The notes: generated by a model from the sequence alone, not told the origin. A stretch of DNA of 43,104 bases from Anaerophaga thermohalophila DSM 12881 (GCF_000191885.1 NZ_AEWI01000036.1:1-43104), one strand, 5' to 3'; shown: positions 7,355-16,018, numbered from the stretch's first letter. Translations and numbers: made by a program.

Positions 7355-8224
7355 TTATAGAGGAATTTCAAACTTTTGTTTAGTTGAAAAGTTCTTCTTT
7401 ACAACCACTATCCCCATCGATTGAAGGTCTATTGAGGCAGATACTTCCCCAAGCTCTTCTATTTCCTTCCAAGCTTTTCTCATTCCAGGCGACCAGGAAA
7501 TATCGTCAAAAACAATCACACCACCATCAGAGAGATAGGGGATTGCCTCGTCAAAATATTTTCGAACAGCATAGTAATCATGATGACCATCATTAAAGAG
7601 AAAGTCAACCGGTTCAGAGGCCTCCAATACTCTCTTAAAAGTTTGATGAAATGGTCCAATAACAACAGATGCATTTTTAAATTCTAAGCTATTAAAAGTA
7701 TCCCGGGCAATTTCAGCAATTTCGGGTGCCCCTTCAAGTGATACGATTTGCCCTATTCCATTAATTTTTAATGCTGCTGCCTGATAGGATGCCGAGATAC
7801 CTACACATGTACCAAGTTCTACGCATGACAAGGGTTTTAATTCACGAATCAGCTTGAAAAGTAAAAGTCCCCAGAATTTGGGTTTACTCGATGCAACAAT
7901 TTCCGAGACGGATTCAGTTGATTGTAACCCCTGTTCCATTTCCCTTTTTCCTCTTTTAAAATGAGGAGAACCCGCGCCATAATCAATAACATGAATTTTT
8001 TTATCTGATCTCAGGAGAAAAGAGCGTCGATTTTCAATCATGGAAATGAATTCTGCTTCCTGGCTTGACAATACAGTAGATAAGGATTCTTGTAAAGCGA
8101 TAGCCACAGATTTCAGAGTTATATCTTCATGCAATGAAAGCTGAGTTAATATTTCCCTTGCTTTTTTCCTTTTCAAATATTGAATCGGCACATTCAAACC
8201 TGTTTTTATGATCTGCTTTATCAT
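7355..8224 (-). CDS. Class I SAM-dependent methyltransferase (Methyltransf_24 type)
   Basis: 289 aa. The SAM-binding motif I is CVELGTCVGISASY (134-147), the acidic residue that binds the ribose is E164 in VSLEG, and motif IV is DFLFNDGHHDYYAV (207-220), the DGxHxY pattern of catechol-O-methyltransferase-like enzymes. A further GGVIVFDDI follows (234-242). About 75 N-terminal residues are a helical extension of no known role. The substrate is unknown; the location next to a flippase and a hexapeptide acyltransferase suggests surface-polysaccharide decoration, but repeats separate the genes and this is only context. Confidence 0.82.
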   Translation of the reverse strand: MIKQIIKTGLNVPIQYLKRKKAREILTQLSLHEDITLKSVAIALQESLSTVLSSQEAEFISMIENRRSFLLRSDKKIHVIDYGAGSPHFKRGKREMEQGLQSTESVSEIVASSKPKFWGLLLFKLIRELKPLSCVELGTCVGISASYQAAALKINGIGQIVSLEGAPEIAEIARDTFNSLEFKNASVVIGPFHQTFKRVLEASEPVDFLFNDGHHDYYAVRKYFDEAIPYLSDGGVIVFDDISWSPGMRKAWKEIEELGEVSASIDLQSMGIVVVKKNFSTKQKFEIPL

Positions 8225-8269
8225 TCTGATATCATTGAAAAATTAACATTTCGATGCGTTTTGCAAACA

Positions 8270-8412
8270 TGAGTGCGGTATAAAAAGCATATTTTTGTCA
8301 AAATCAAGGCGTTTTAAATTTTTGCACCGGAGTTAACTCATTGTTAATGAGGATGCAAAAATTTAAAACAACAATGAGTTTGGCAACAAAGATGCTTTTT
8401 AGACTGGGCTCA
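8270..8412. repeat. Type B palindromic element, copy 1 (143 bp)
   Basis: Starts TGAGTGCGGTATAAAAAGC and ends GCTTTTTAGACTGGGCTCA, with a perfect inner stem TTTTAAATTTTTGCA / TGCAAAAATTTAAAA. It has the same terminal repeat and length as the type A elements but a different core. Related copies are at 16977-17119 (full), 28782-28850, 41582-41665 and 42799-42846 (partial). Confidence 0.8.
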
Positions 8413-8802
8413 AACATATAAAAAAATAAAAATAGTAGAGAGGAAGGTTGTATTTAATATCTTCAAATTAATATCTAACAAAAAAATTTTATTCTCAAAA
8501 AATTTTTATCAGTATAACAATAGTTTAAGTTATTGGTCTGATAGAATTCGTATGCAAGAATTTAGCCGCTTAGCGCATAAAACTAACCAACATGTTGTTT
8601 AAGTTGACTAAATCCTGCACAGGGGTTTTTTTTCAGGCTTGTCCAGAAAAAACGTAGGTTCTAATTCGCTTAATTTTCCTATTTTTGATGACATAAATAG
8701 TGTCTGTTCAGATGGAACTTTCTGAACAAACACTATTTATACCTTATCAACCAGCCTAATGACCTATCCGAACGAAAAAGGAAAAATAAAAAATTTTATC
8801 CA
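8413..8802. other. Non-coding stretch with a degenerate C-element piece and a 20-bp hairpin
   Basis: A worn C-element fragment (TTATTGGTCTGATAGAATTCG) lies near 8531-8557. Arms 8693-8712 and 8721-8740 form a 20-bp stem with one mismatch around an 8-base loop; no T-tract follows. No gene is seen. Confidence 0.55.
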
Positions 8803-8946
8803 TGAGTGCAGTATAAAAAGCCTTCAAACTGCTGATTTTTAACATTTTTATCCCTGACCCCTAAAGGGGAACTGCTAAAAATCAGCAGTTTGAAAAAGTC
8901 CCCGTTAGGGGATTTAGGGGTCAAAAGACTTTTTAGACTGCACTCA
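8803..8946. repeat. Type A palindromic element, copy 2 (144 bp)
   Basis: Terminal inverted repeats TGAGTGCAGTATAAAAAGCC and GACTTTTTAGACTGCACTCA. Inverted relative to copy 1 and directly abutting a C element on its right. Confidence 0.85.
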
Positions 8947-9038
8947 TCCATATAAAATTTATTTTTAAGGTCGGATAGGACTCGCATGCAAGGGTTTATA
9001 CATGTCCTTATTGTGGGAAATCTTGCCATACCCGTTTC
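8945..9038 (-). repeat. C element, minus orientation
   Basis: Reads CATCCATATAAAATTTATTT...GGACTCGCATGCAAG...CCGTTTCA, a diverged copy in reverse orientation joined to the type A element. Confidence 0.7.
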
Positions 9039-9178
9039 AATTGGTTGTAATATACGCGCCTTTAAAAGTGCTCATTTCAGTATCTGTTTGGTGAAAAAAA
9101 AAGGATAAAAATATTCTAATAACATCCTTCCCGCTATTTTCTGCATCTTTTATAGCGCAAGGGGTTAACTTTTTAACA

Positions 9179-10360
9179 TTGCTCTTGTTACCTCTTTTTT
9201 ATTTAACGGAGGATATTGGCGTTTTTTTTGTTTTTTCAGCTTTAGGACTTTTACTGGGTTCTCTTGTTTCATGGCGAAGTTTTAATGCAATACTTATAAG
9301 CGATACGGATGAGGTGGCAAATTCTAACCTGGGAATTTCATTTTTATTAGGAGGCGTAACATCTCTCATCCTTGAGATTTTAATATTAGCATTTTCCCCT
9401 TTTTGGGGGAATTGGCAATCGAATGTGGAATGGATATATTTTTTACCCGTTTATGCATTATTCACTAGTGTGTTTATTTCTTTTGAGAACTTTTTGAATT
9501 ACAAAAAGAGATACATCCAGATTGGTTATGGAAAATTGATAAAGGCTTCTGCAACTTTATTAATTACTTTGCTCCTTGGAATTCTGACGCCCTCGGCTGA
9601 ATCTCTCATCTTTGCTTTAATTACGGGTCTGTTGGCTGTCATTGTTTTTCAAATTTGGATTTCCGGTATAACCTGGCATATATTTCAAATATCCAAAAGA
9701 AAGTTTAAAATATTCTTCTTTAAGTACCGTGATATTCTAACCTTTAATTCTTCTCTTGCAATAATTTCTGAACTAAACAGCCACTTGCCCACCATTCTTC
9801 TCTCTATTTTTTATGGAGAAAATGTAGTTGCTTTTTATGGAATGGCTCAGCGGTTTTTTTCAACACCTGTAAGTGTCTGGTCAAATAGTATCGCTTCTGT
9901 ATTTGGAAAAGAAAGTGTTGAACGATATATTAAATCCCGGAATATATCCGGCTATTTTGTCTCCACCGTAAAAAAAGTGATAATGATAATTATTCCTTTC
10001 GGAGTAATTGCTTTTTTATTAGCACCTTGGATATTTGACACTTTTTTGGGAAAAGAATGGGAAGCTTCTGGTGGAATAAGCCGAATTATAATTCCTTTAA
10101 TAATTGCTCAAAATATTGTAATGCCAACAACTATTCTATACACAATATTAAATCATCAAAAAAGAATTCTGATCTTCTATCTTGTAAGTTTTTTTGTACG
10201 AATTATATTGCTTTTTATTTTGCCCTATTTGCTTTTTGATATAAATTATATTTATTTACTTATGATGTTTTCTTTTACAGGTGTTCTTCACTACATTCTT
10301 TATTATAGAGAGTTACGCAGTCAGATTGAAAATTATGAAACTCAAATTGAACATAAATAG
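9179..10360 (+). CDS. Oligosaccharide flippase, Wzx/polysaccharide biosynthesis family
   Basis: 393 aa from the first usable start (TTG), about 12 hydrophobic segments, MOP superfamily flippase of lipid-linked oligosaccharides. The frame is open further upstream to 9095 and encodes DKNILITSFPLFSASFIAQGVNF, the missing first membrane helix typical of these proteins, but contains no ATG, GTG or TTG. Just before it lie GTG and a run of nine A (9094-9102); with eight A the GTG at 9091 would be in frame. So the true start is probably 9091 and the gene is off by one base, by natural slippage or sequence error. The TTG start would remove helix 1. Confidence 0.78.
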   Translation: MLLLPLFYLTEDIGVFFVFSALGLLLGSLVSWRSFNAILISDTDEVANSNLGISFLLGGVTSLILEILILAFSPFWGNWQSNVEWIYFLPVYALFTSVFISFENFLNYKKRYIQIGYGKLIKASATLLITLLLGILTPSAESLIFALITGLLAVIVFQIWISGITWHIFQISKRKFKIFFFKYRDILTFNSSLAIISELNSHLPTILLSIFYGENVVAFYGMAQRFFSTPVSVWSNSIASVFGKESVERYIKSRNISGYFVSTVKKVIMIIIPFGVIAFLLAPWIFDTFLGKEWEASGGISRIIIPLIIAQNIVMPTTILYTILNHQKRILIFYLVSFFVRIILLFILPYLLFDINYIYLLMMFSFTGVLHYILYYRELRSQIENYETQIEHK

Positions 10361-10382
10361 AAAATTAAAGCGTTATCTCGTT

Positions 10383-10545
10383 TCATCCGTATAAAATTTA
10401 TTTATTAAGGGCGGATGGAACTCGCATGAAAGGATTTATACATGTTCTTTTGTGATAAACCTTGTCATGCTCGTTTCATCAGTATATAATTAGACTAAGT
10501 TATTGGTCTGATGGAACGAGTCCCGAGTACGCGGAACTCGTTTCA
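10383..10545 (-). repeat. Two tandem C elements, minus orientation
   Basis: The first unit (10383-10480) is nearly full: TTCATCCGTATAAAATTTAT...GGAACTCGCATG...TGTCATGCTCGTTTCATC. The second (to about 10545) shares the TTCATC junction and is truncated after GGTCTGATGGAACGAG. Nothing else is seen between the flippase and the acyltransferase. Confidence 0.75.
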
Positions 10546-10607
10546 TTAAAAAAATTTGGTGAAAGTTAATATTTTCTATATCGGGGTTAATTCCAAACAG
10601 ATGTTAA

Positions 10608-11201
10608 ATGAAAAAAGCAATTTTTTTTATCCTTGAATGGATAGATCAAAACCCTTGCAGATGGATGGTGAAGCTGGTCTATCCACAATATAAACGTCCG
10701 CGTCATGGATATATGAAGCATTACAGAGTTTTGTACGACTACTTTTTCATGCAAAAGATAATGGGTTTCAACAGAATGGTACCGTGGCCGGTAGATTTTA
10801 GAAGTAAAATAAGAGGATGGCAACACATAAAAAAAGGTATTATATGTGATCCCGGCGATAGCCCCGGCGTCTACATCAATGCATTTGGCGGCCTCAAATT
10901 TGGAAACAATGTTGAAATAGGGCCCAATACTACAATTGTTACCACAAATCATTACAAGTATGACCAAAGGAAAACTTCTCCCAAGCAAGGTGTTGAAATT
11001 GGCAATAATGTCTGGATTGGTTCCAATTGCGTAATTCTCCCGGGTACAAAGATTGGTGATGAAGTTACTATTGGGGCAGGTTGCATAATCTCAAGCGAAA
11101 TACCTGCAAAAAGCACGGTCGTGCGTAGCAATGATACCATTAAAATAATACCAAAATCAAAAGACTATGAATGGAATATATATGATGAAAAATTAACCTG
11201 A
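10608..11201 (+). CDS. Hexapeptide-repeat acyltransferase
   Basis: 197 aa. Residues about 85-180 form a left-handed beta helix of hexapeptide repeats (NNVEIGPNTTIVT, IGNNVWIGSNCVILPGTKIGDEVTIGAGCII), ending with the family's typical SSEIPAKSTVV. The catalytic-type His in TTNHYKYD (about 113) matches xenobiotic/maltose O-acetyltransferase relatives such as WcaF/WcaB. It probably acetylates a sugar during surface-glycan synthesis, which fits the flippase 250 bases upstream. The acceptor is unknown. Confidence 0.85.
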   Translation: MKKAIFFILEWIDQNPCRWMVKLVYPQYKRPRHGYMKHYRVLYDYFFMQKIMGFNRMVPWPVDFRSKIRGWQHIKKGIICDPGDSPGVYINAFGGLKFGNNVEIGPNTTIVTTNHYKYDQRKTSPKQGVEIGNNVWIGSNCVILPGTKIGDEVTIGAGCIISSEIPAKSTVVRSNDTIKIIPKSKDYEWNIYDEKLT

Positions 11202-11542
11202 AAATTTTTCACTACCTCAAAACCACACCACACTATAATACAGCCCATTATTTAACAAGCTTTCGTATTTTACAGTTTTCTCACCCAAAAGGGAACAATG
11301 TTTTCGAGTCCTTTGATAAAAATGGTAGTTAATCATTTACAAAAATGAAAAACAATCATAGCTCTCTCATAATAAAAACATTGCGTCTTCGCGCCTCTGC
11401 GTTTAGTCTTTCTTTTAACGGTCATTTGGTTTTTACGAACACACTGAAAATTGTCATAGTTTTTTGTCACAATTTTTCACTATTTTGAAGTTCATTCAAT
11501 AAATACATCGTAAATGTCTATAAACCAAAATATTAAAATATC
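11202..11542. other. Intergenic region upstream of the C1 peptidase
   Basis: No gene seen. Around 11380-11410 there is a GCGTCTTCGCGCCTCTGCG sequence, a dispersed motif of many Bacteroidota genomes. A possible -33/-7 pair (TTTG at 11463, TATTTTG at 11481) is one base short of the consensus and is not called. Confidence 0.4.
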
Positions 11543-12754
11543 ATGAATAAAGTATCGCAAATTTTCATTTTTTTCTTATTGTTGAGCGGAACCATAAGCA
11601 CATTTGCCCAGGATGAAAAAAAAGAAGAACAAAAACCTGAAGGATATAAATTTGAAACGATCATTGATCTGCCTGCCACAAGTGTCAAGGATCAGCACCG
11701 TTCAGGTACCTGCTGGAGTTTTTCAGGAGTATCGTTCCTGGAATCTGAGATGATACGAATGGGCAAAGAACCGGTAGATTTTTCAGAAATGTTTATTGTC
11801 CGTCATTGTTACGCAGACAAAGCCGAAAAGTATGTCAGACTTCACGGCCATTTAAATTTCGGCCCCGGCGGAGCATTTCATGATGTTTTGTATGTATTGA
11901 AAAACTATGGCGCGGTACCCGAAAATGTTTACCCCGGACTCGACTATGGCACAGAGAAGCACGTGCACATGGAAATGGATGAAGTATTGAAAAATTATGT
12001 AGATGGTGTCATTGAAAACAAAAACCGTGAACTAACTACTGCCTGGCACCAGGGCTTCGAAGGAATACTGGATGCCTATCTGGGTGAATTGCCTTCAACA
12101 TTTGAATACAAAGGGAAAGAATATACCCCAGAGTCTTTTGCGAAAGAAGTGACCGGACTCAATCCGGACAACTATATCCAGGTTACCTCTTTTACTCATC
12201 ATCCATTTTATGAGCCTTTCATCATTGAATTGCCCGACAACTGGCTTTGGGGCGAAGTTTACAATGTAACCCTGAAGGAGATGACGGACATCATCAACCA
12301 CTCGCTCGAAGCGGGTTACACAGTAGGCTGGGCTACAGATGTCAGTGAAAAAGGATTTTCGCACAAAAACGGAGTTGCCGTTGTTCCGGCCGACAATATA
12401 GAAGAATTGAGTGACACCGAACGCTCACGCTGGGAAGAATTAACAGAAGAAGAACGCCAGAAACAGATGTATTCTTTCGAAGGGCCTGTCACCGAGAAAA
12501 AGATTACTCAGGAAATCCGCCAGGAAGGATTTGACGAATATACCACCACCGATGATCATGGCATGCACATAGTGGGTTTGGTGAAAGACCAGAACGGGAC
12601 CACCTATTACAAAGTAAAAAATTCATGGAATACAGATAATAAATACAATGGTTATTTGTATGCCTCCGAAAGCTTTGTGAAACTAAAAACCATTTCACTC
12701 ATGGTGAATAAAGAAGCACTACCCAAAAGCATAAGCAAAAAACTGGGACTCTAA
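11543..12754 (+). CDS. Secreted C1 family cysteine peptidase (aminopeptidase C/bleomycin hydrolase type)
   Basis: 403 aa with a signal peptide (MNKVSQIFIFFLLLSGTISTFAQ). The papain-type active site is clear: Q51 and C57 in KDQHRSGTCWSFSG, H342 in DDHGMHIVG and N360 in KVKNSWNT. The long insertion between Cys and His and the GMHIVGLVKD context are typical of PepC/bleomycin hydrolase. Bacteroidota have exported versions of this otherwise cytoplasmic family, so a periplasmic or outer-membrane peptide-trimming role is likely. It stands alone between repeat-rich gaps. Confidence 0.92.
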   Translation: MNKVSQIFIFFLLLSGTISTFAQDEKKEEQKPEGYKFETIIDLPATSVKDQHRSGTCWSFSGVSFLESEMIRMGKEPVDFSEMFIVRHCYADKAEKYVRLHGHLNFGPGGAFHDVLYVLKNYGAVPENVYPGLDYGTEKHVHMEMDEVLKNYVDGVIENKNRELTTAWHQGFEGILDAYLGELPSTFEYKGKEYTPESFAKEVTGLNPDNYIQVTSFTHHPFYEPFIIELPDNWLWGEVYNVTLKEMTDIINHSLEAGYTVGWATDVSEKGFSHKNGVAVVPADNIEELSDTERSRWEELTEEERQKQMYSFEGPVTEKKITQEIRQEGFDEYTTTDDHGMHIVGLVKDQNGTTYYKVKNSWNTDNKYNGYLYASESFVKLKTISLMVNKEALPKSISKKLGL

Positions 12755-13108
12755 TCGTTTAATTCCAACAAAAAATTGAAAAACAATAACTTATACACAA
12801 GGAAAGCCAATAACTCAATTTAAAAAGCTAAAATTGTGCCAAAACATGTTAAACTTGAAATATTTTTTACCAACAACTGAAACTTTTACACAAACCACAC
12901 GTTAGAAAGGGTAGAGTTTTCTTCATAAGTAAGGGTTTAGGTTAGGTAAATTGACAAAAAGAAAGAGATAAAAGTTTCTCTAAGTCAGAGTTTTCTCATC
13001 GATGAAGAAAAAAATAAAAAATTTTTATCTCTTTCTTTAAACCTTTGGACAAACAAACTGTTTAAGATTATAGATTTTCATAATTTTGGGTTAGGGTTAA
13101 GGTTAGAG
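12755..13108. other. Non-coding region with a long-range 16-bp inverted repeat
   Basis: AAAGAAAGAGATAAAA (12958-12973) is perfectly complementary to TTTTATCTCTTTCTTT (13023-13038), enclosing 49 bases with further AGAGTTTTCT direct repeats. A strong terminator follows at 13109. There is no ORF. The layout (structured region then terminator, 200-350 bases past the peptidase gene) would suit a small RNA or a long 3' UTR. Confidence 0.45.
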
Positions 13109-13149
13109 ACGGAAGTTATCAAACGAGATAACTTCCGTTTCTGTTTTTA
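13109..13149 (+). terminator. Rho-independent terminator
   Basis: Perfect 12-bp stem ACGGAAGTTATC / GATAACTTCCGT with a 6-base loop and tail TTCTGTTTTT. The nearest plus-strand gene ends 355 bases upstream, so it may end a long leaderless transcript or an RNA gene. Confidence 0.8.
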
Positions 13150-13175
13150 TAACGATCCTTACCTCATACAAGTGT

Positions 13176-13636
13176 GTTTTTTTGCAAAATATTTTCTAAT
13201 GTTATCTGAAAATGGCTACGCCATTTCTTGTTTGGTGTCAGCTAATTGCAGGAATTAGGCGAATTTAAAAGCTGTTTTTACAGCTTTTCTTATATAAAGC
13301 ACCCGTATTAAAAAGAGGGTGTCTATGATGTAATTCTTTGGAAAAACTGAATTCAATACTTGCTGTCAAGAGTATTATTTTTCAATTAGTTACACAGAGT
13401 GCACTGAGCACATCACAGAGATTCACAGAGAATAATGGACTTTTTTGATCACCTTTTTCTTAAGCGGCGCAGCCGCTTCAAAAGTGGGTGACTAAAAAGA
13501 CTAATTTTTGCTCTTTGAGACTCTGTGTGCCAACTGCGTGGAAATCTGTGAAATAATGAATTACACAGAGTTTTTAGACACCCCCAATCATTCGCGTAAA
13601 TTTGCGAAATTGACAACATCATAATTGATTTTTTAA
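13176..13636. repeat. D element, copy 1, interrupted by another repeat
   Basis: The left part (13176-13288: TTTTTTTGCAAAATATT, ATGGCTACGCCATTT hairpin, GCGAATTTA, stem AAAAGCTG/CAGCTTTT) and the right part (13587-13636: AATCATTCGCGTAAATT, TTGACAACATCATAATTG) match the contiguous copy at 42945-43092. The 300 bases between are an insertion bounded by GGGTGTCTA (13317) and TAGACACCC (13576). Inside are the CACAGAG..CACAGAG repeats, a dispersed palindromic motif of Bacteroidota, and a perfect AAGCGGC/GCCGCTT hairpin (about 13464). No ORF. Confidence 0.65.
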
Positions 13637-13785
13637 ACAGCTATCGAACGCTTTCCGGTCGTTTCATGGACATCCAAAAATAATGGCGTAACAATCAACT
13701 AATCAGACTAATTGTGATTTGATTTTTTATAACTTGTTGGTACTGGCCTGTCCGGGTTAGGTTCTGACAATTCGTTGATTTGATA

Positions 13786-13842
13786 TTGTTAAAAACTTTA
13801 TCATATATTTGTTGCAACATATAATGTTTTTACATATATTTG
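13786..13842 (+). promoter_or_regulatory. Tandem Bacteroidota promoters of the redox operon
   Basis: Two TATATTTG -7 boxes (13804-13811 and 13835-13842). The second has TTG (13812-13814) 20 bases upstream, close to the ideal spacing; the first has TTG at 13786 with a 15-base spacer. The following ATG is at 13868. Confidence 0.65.
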
Positions 13843-13867
13843 TGGCAGAATTATAAATTAAGTGTAT

Positions 13868-14146
13868 ATGAATAACAAAAGCACTGTTACCATAGAAATG
13901 TTTTATACGCTTACTTGTCCAAATTGCAAAATATTGAAAAGAATGTTGGATGAAGTACTGCCCCAATATGGTGACAAGTTTCAATTAAGAAGAAGCCTTG
14001 CCAATTCGCCCATGGGAATGGTTAGAACAATGAGATTAGGAATTCATTCAGTTCCGACCCTTCTCATTAATAATAAAATAATTTTTCGAAGTGTCCCCAA
14101 AAAGGAAGAATTAATTAATACCTTGAATAGTTTTATAAATCATTAA
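13868..14146 (+). CDS. Thioredoxin/glutaredoxin-like protein
   Basis: 92 aa from ATG 13868 (the upstream GTG at 13862 is less likely). A CPNC redox motif at 17-20 follows the beta strand IEMFYTLT; the cis-proline region is HSVPTLLIN. It belongs to the small thioredoxin-like family (Thioredoxin_3/glutaredoxin-like), acting in the cytoplasm as a disulfide reductant. It is first in an apparent operon with an integral membrane protein, an FMN reductase, DoxX and MarR, which suggests thiol or quinone stress. Confidence 0.85.
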   Translation: MNNKSTVTIEMFYTLTCPNCKILKRMLDEVLPQYGDKFQLRRSLANSPMGMVRTMRLGIHSVPTLLINNKIIFRSVPKKEELINTLNSFINH

Positions 14147-14157
14147 ATTTTAGAATT

Positions 14158-14391
14158 ATGGAAGAAAAGAAAAAACTAAGATGTCCGCTTGGCATTCCGG
14201 GTGGAATCATTGCTGCCTTAATTGGCTTAATTGGAGTTGTTGTTAATATCATAAACTTCAATTGGTTTGAGTTAATAACCTCATTTGCGCTCTTATTGTT
14301 AGCACTGCCATTTGTTCGGGTAACAATGATGGTTCACATGGCAAACGACAGGTTGGATGAATTAGAAAATAAATTAAAAACAAAGCAATAA
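14158..14391 (+). CDS. Small membrane protein
   Basis: 77 aa, with two hydrophobic segments (about 13-33 and 40-60) joined by NFNWFEL and a charged C-terminal helix (NDRLDELENKLKTKQ). Not a recognised family. It starts 11 bases after the thioredoxin-like gene and 13 bases before the FMN reductase, so it belongs to the redox operon. Confidence 0.7.
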   Translation: MEEKKKLRCPLGIPGGIIAALIGLIGVVVNIINFNWFELITSFALLLLALPFVRVTMMVHMANDRLDELENKLKTKQ

Positions 14392-14404
14392 AGAAGATAT
14401 AACA

Positions 14405-14962
14405 ATGCTAAAAACCGGAATTATCATAGGTAGCACCCGCCCGGGACGCAACGCTGAACAAGTTGCTAAATGGGTATATGATTTTGCATCAAAAAGAAAT
14501 GATGCAGAATATGAATTAGTTGACCTTAAAGACTACAATTTACCTTTGCTTGATGAAGCTTATCCGGCATCCTTTGGCCAATATTCGAATGAACATACAA
14601 AAGTCTGGGCAGAAAAAATTAAATCGCTCGATGCTTTTATCTTTGTAAACGGAGAATATAACCACTCGATACCCGGTGCCCTGAAAAATGCATTGGACTA
14701 TTTGTATGCCGAATGGAACAATAAAGCGGCCGGTTTTGTAACCTATGGTTCTGCAGGGGGTGCACGAGCTGTAGAGCAACTTCGGCTGGTTTTGAGTGAA
14801 TTACAAGTCGCTCATGTTCGGGCTCAGGTATTGCTGTCGTTGTATACCGATTTCGAAAACTTTAGTGTTTTTAAACCAGCGCCATTACATGCTGACAACT
14901 TAAAAACAATGTTAGACCAACTGAACAGCTGGGGAAATGCTTTAAAAACACTAAGAGAATAA
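14405..14962 (+). CDS. NADPH-dependent FMN reductase family protein
   Basis: 185 aa, flavodoxin-like fold. The FMN phosphate loop is GSTRPGRNAE (9-18), and NGEYNHSIPGALKNALDYL is the second flavin-binding signature of the NADPH-dependent FMN/quinone/chromate reductase family (usually PEYN; here GEYN). GSAGGARAVEQLR is the third. It probably makes two-electron reductions of quinones or azo compounds, protecting against redox cycling. Neighbours (thioredoxin-like, DoxX, MarR, dioxygenase remnant) agree with electrophile or quinone stress. Confidence 0.88.
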   Translation: MLKTGIIIGSTRPGRNAEQVAKWVYDFASKRNDAEYELVDLKDYNLPLLDEAYPASFGQYSNEHTKVWAEKIKSLDAFIFVNGEYNHSIPGALKNALDYLYAEWNNKAAGFVTYGSAGGARAVEQLRLVLSELQVAHVRAQVLLSLYTDFENFSVFKPAPLHADNLKTMLDQLNSWGNALKTLRE

Positions 14963-14980
14963 TTACAAATTTGTGGAAAA

Positions 14981-15124
14981 TTGGCTGTATATTTTATCCC
15001 TCACGGTGGTGGCCCTTGGCATGTGATGGACGATGCTATGGGTGACCCCGTGGGATATGGAGGTTTAAGAACGTATCTTACGGAATTGGGGCAGAAGTAT
15101 CGGCCGAAAATAATACGTAATTAA
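14981..15124 (+). pseudogene. Remnant of LigB-type extradiol ring-cleavage dioxygenase (DODA/YgiD)
   Basis: 47 codons in one frame give AVYFIPHGGGPWHVMDD, then GDPVGYGGLRTYLTELG and RPKIIRN. The HGGGP motif (its His is a metal ligand) and the spacing to the GLRTYL helix match the N-terminus of 4,5-DOPA dioxygenase/LigB proteins, which are about 260 aa; the other 80 percent is missing. A TTG is the only start. It lies in the redox operon between FMN reductase and doxX, so it was probably once an operon member acting on catechols. Confidence 0.6.
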
Positions 15125-15155
15125 ATGTCAAATAATAATCTTAAATCTTGACGTG

Positions 15156-15512
15156 ATGACAACAGAAATTTCAAAAACAAGAAAAATAGCTGCATGGGTA
15201 ATTGCAGGCTTATTAACAGCACAATATTTATATAGTGCAAGTGGAAAATTATTCCTTCATCCCGAACAAATGGAACAAATGCACTTAGCCGATTGGCGGA
15301 TTATTATTGCCCTTGGTGAAATTGCTTCTGCCTTATTGTACTTGTTTCCAAAAACAAATAATTTTGGAACTTTGCTATTGAGTTCTTACATGGGAGGCGC
15401 TATTATCATTCACATGACAGGTGGCATGAGCATTGCATTGCCCGTGGTTGTTCTTCTTCTTGTCTGGGTAGGTTTCTATTTAAGAAATCCCGATTTTTTT
15501 AAATTAAAATAA
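15156..15512 (+). CDS. DoxX family membrane protein
   Basis: 118 aa from ATG 15156 (a GTG one codon earlier is possible). Four membrane segments; LYSASGKLFLHPE and LGEIASALLYLFP are the typical DoxX-like pattern. The family is linked to quinone and thiol-redox systems; its biochemical action is unclear. It is separated by 2 bases from the marR gene. Confidence 0.85.
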   Translation: MTTEISKTRKIAAWVIAGLLTAQYLYSASGKLFLHPEQMEQMHLADWRIIIALGEIASALLYLFPKTNNFGTLLLSSYMGGAIIIHMTGGMSIALPVVVLLLVWVGFYLRNPDFFKLK

Positions 15513-15514
15513 AA

Positions 15515-15973
15515 ATGTCTATCGAAGAAGAAATTAATGGAAAGTTTCGGAATGAATACCACAAGGGATTTATCAATTTGACCTATACGGTCAAATTGTT
15601 AAGTCATAAGTTTCATAAATCACTTAAAGCGCACGGACTTACCGAACCGCAGTACAATGTTTTAAGAATACTTCGTGGTTTTCGTTCCCAGGCACCTCTT
15701 TCTATTGGTTTTATAAAACAGCGAATGCTTGACAAAGATTCGGATGTAAGCCGAATTGTTGACAGACTTTTTGAAAAAGGATTACTGAGCCGGAAGGAAA
15801 ATCCGGACGACAGGCGGCAAAAATCTGTCGAAATTAACACAAAGGGCTTGGAATTACTGGATAAGATGTTCATTTGCGAACAGAAAGTAGATACTTTATT
15901 GAAAAATTTATCTATGGACGAAGTTAAACAATTGAATTATTTGGTAGATAAAATAAGAGAGAATAAAGAATAA
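15515..15973 (+). CDS. MarR family transcriptional regulator
   Basis: 152 aa. Winged helix with LTEPQYNVLRILRG (helices 2-3), then IKQRMLDKDSDVSRIVDRLFEKGLLSRKENPDDRRQKSVEINTKGLELL, the recognition helix and wing of MarR proteins. The DRR at the wing is intact. As the last gene of the redox operon it probably controls it, releasing DNA on phenolic or electrophilic ligands. A terminator follows. Confidence 0.92.
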   Translation: MSIEEEINGKFRNEYHKGFINLTYTVKLLSHKFHKSLKAHGLTEPQYNVLRILRGFRSQAPLSIGFIKQRMLDKDSDVSRIVDRLFEKGLLSRKENPDDRRQKSVEINTKGLELLDKMFICEQKVDTLLKNLSMDEVKQLNYLVDKIRENKE

Positions 15974-16018
15974 TACACATGGTGGTAATATTTTAAATTA
16001 AAGCACAGTTGGGCCCTG

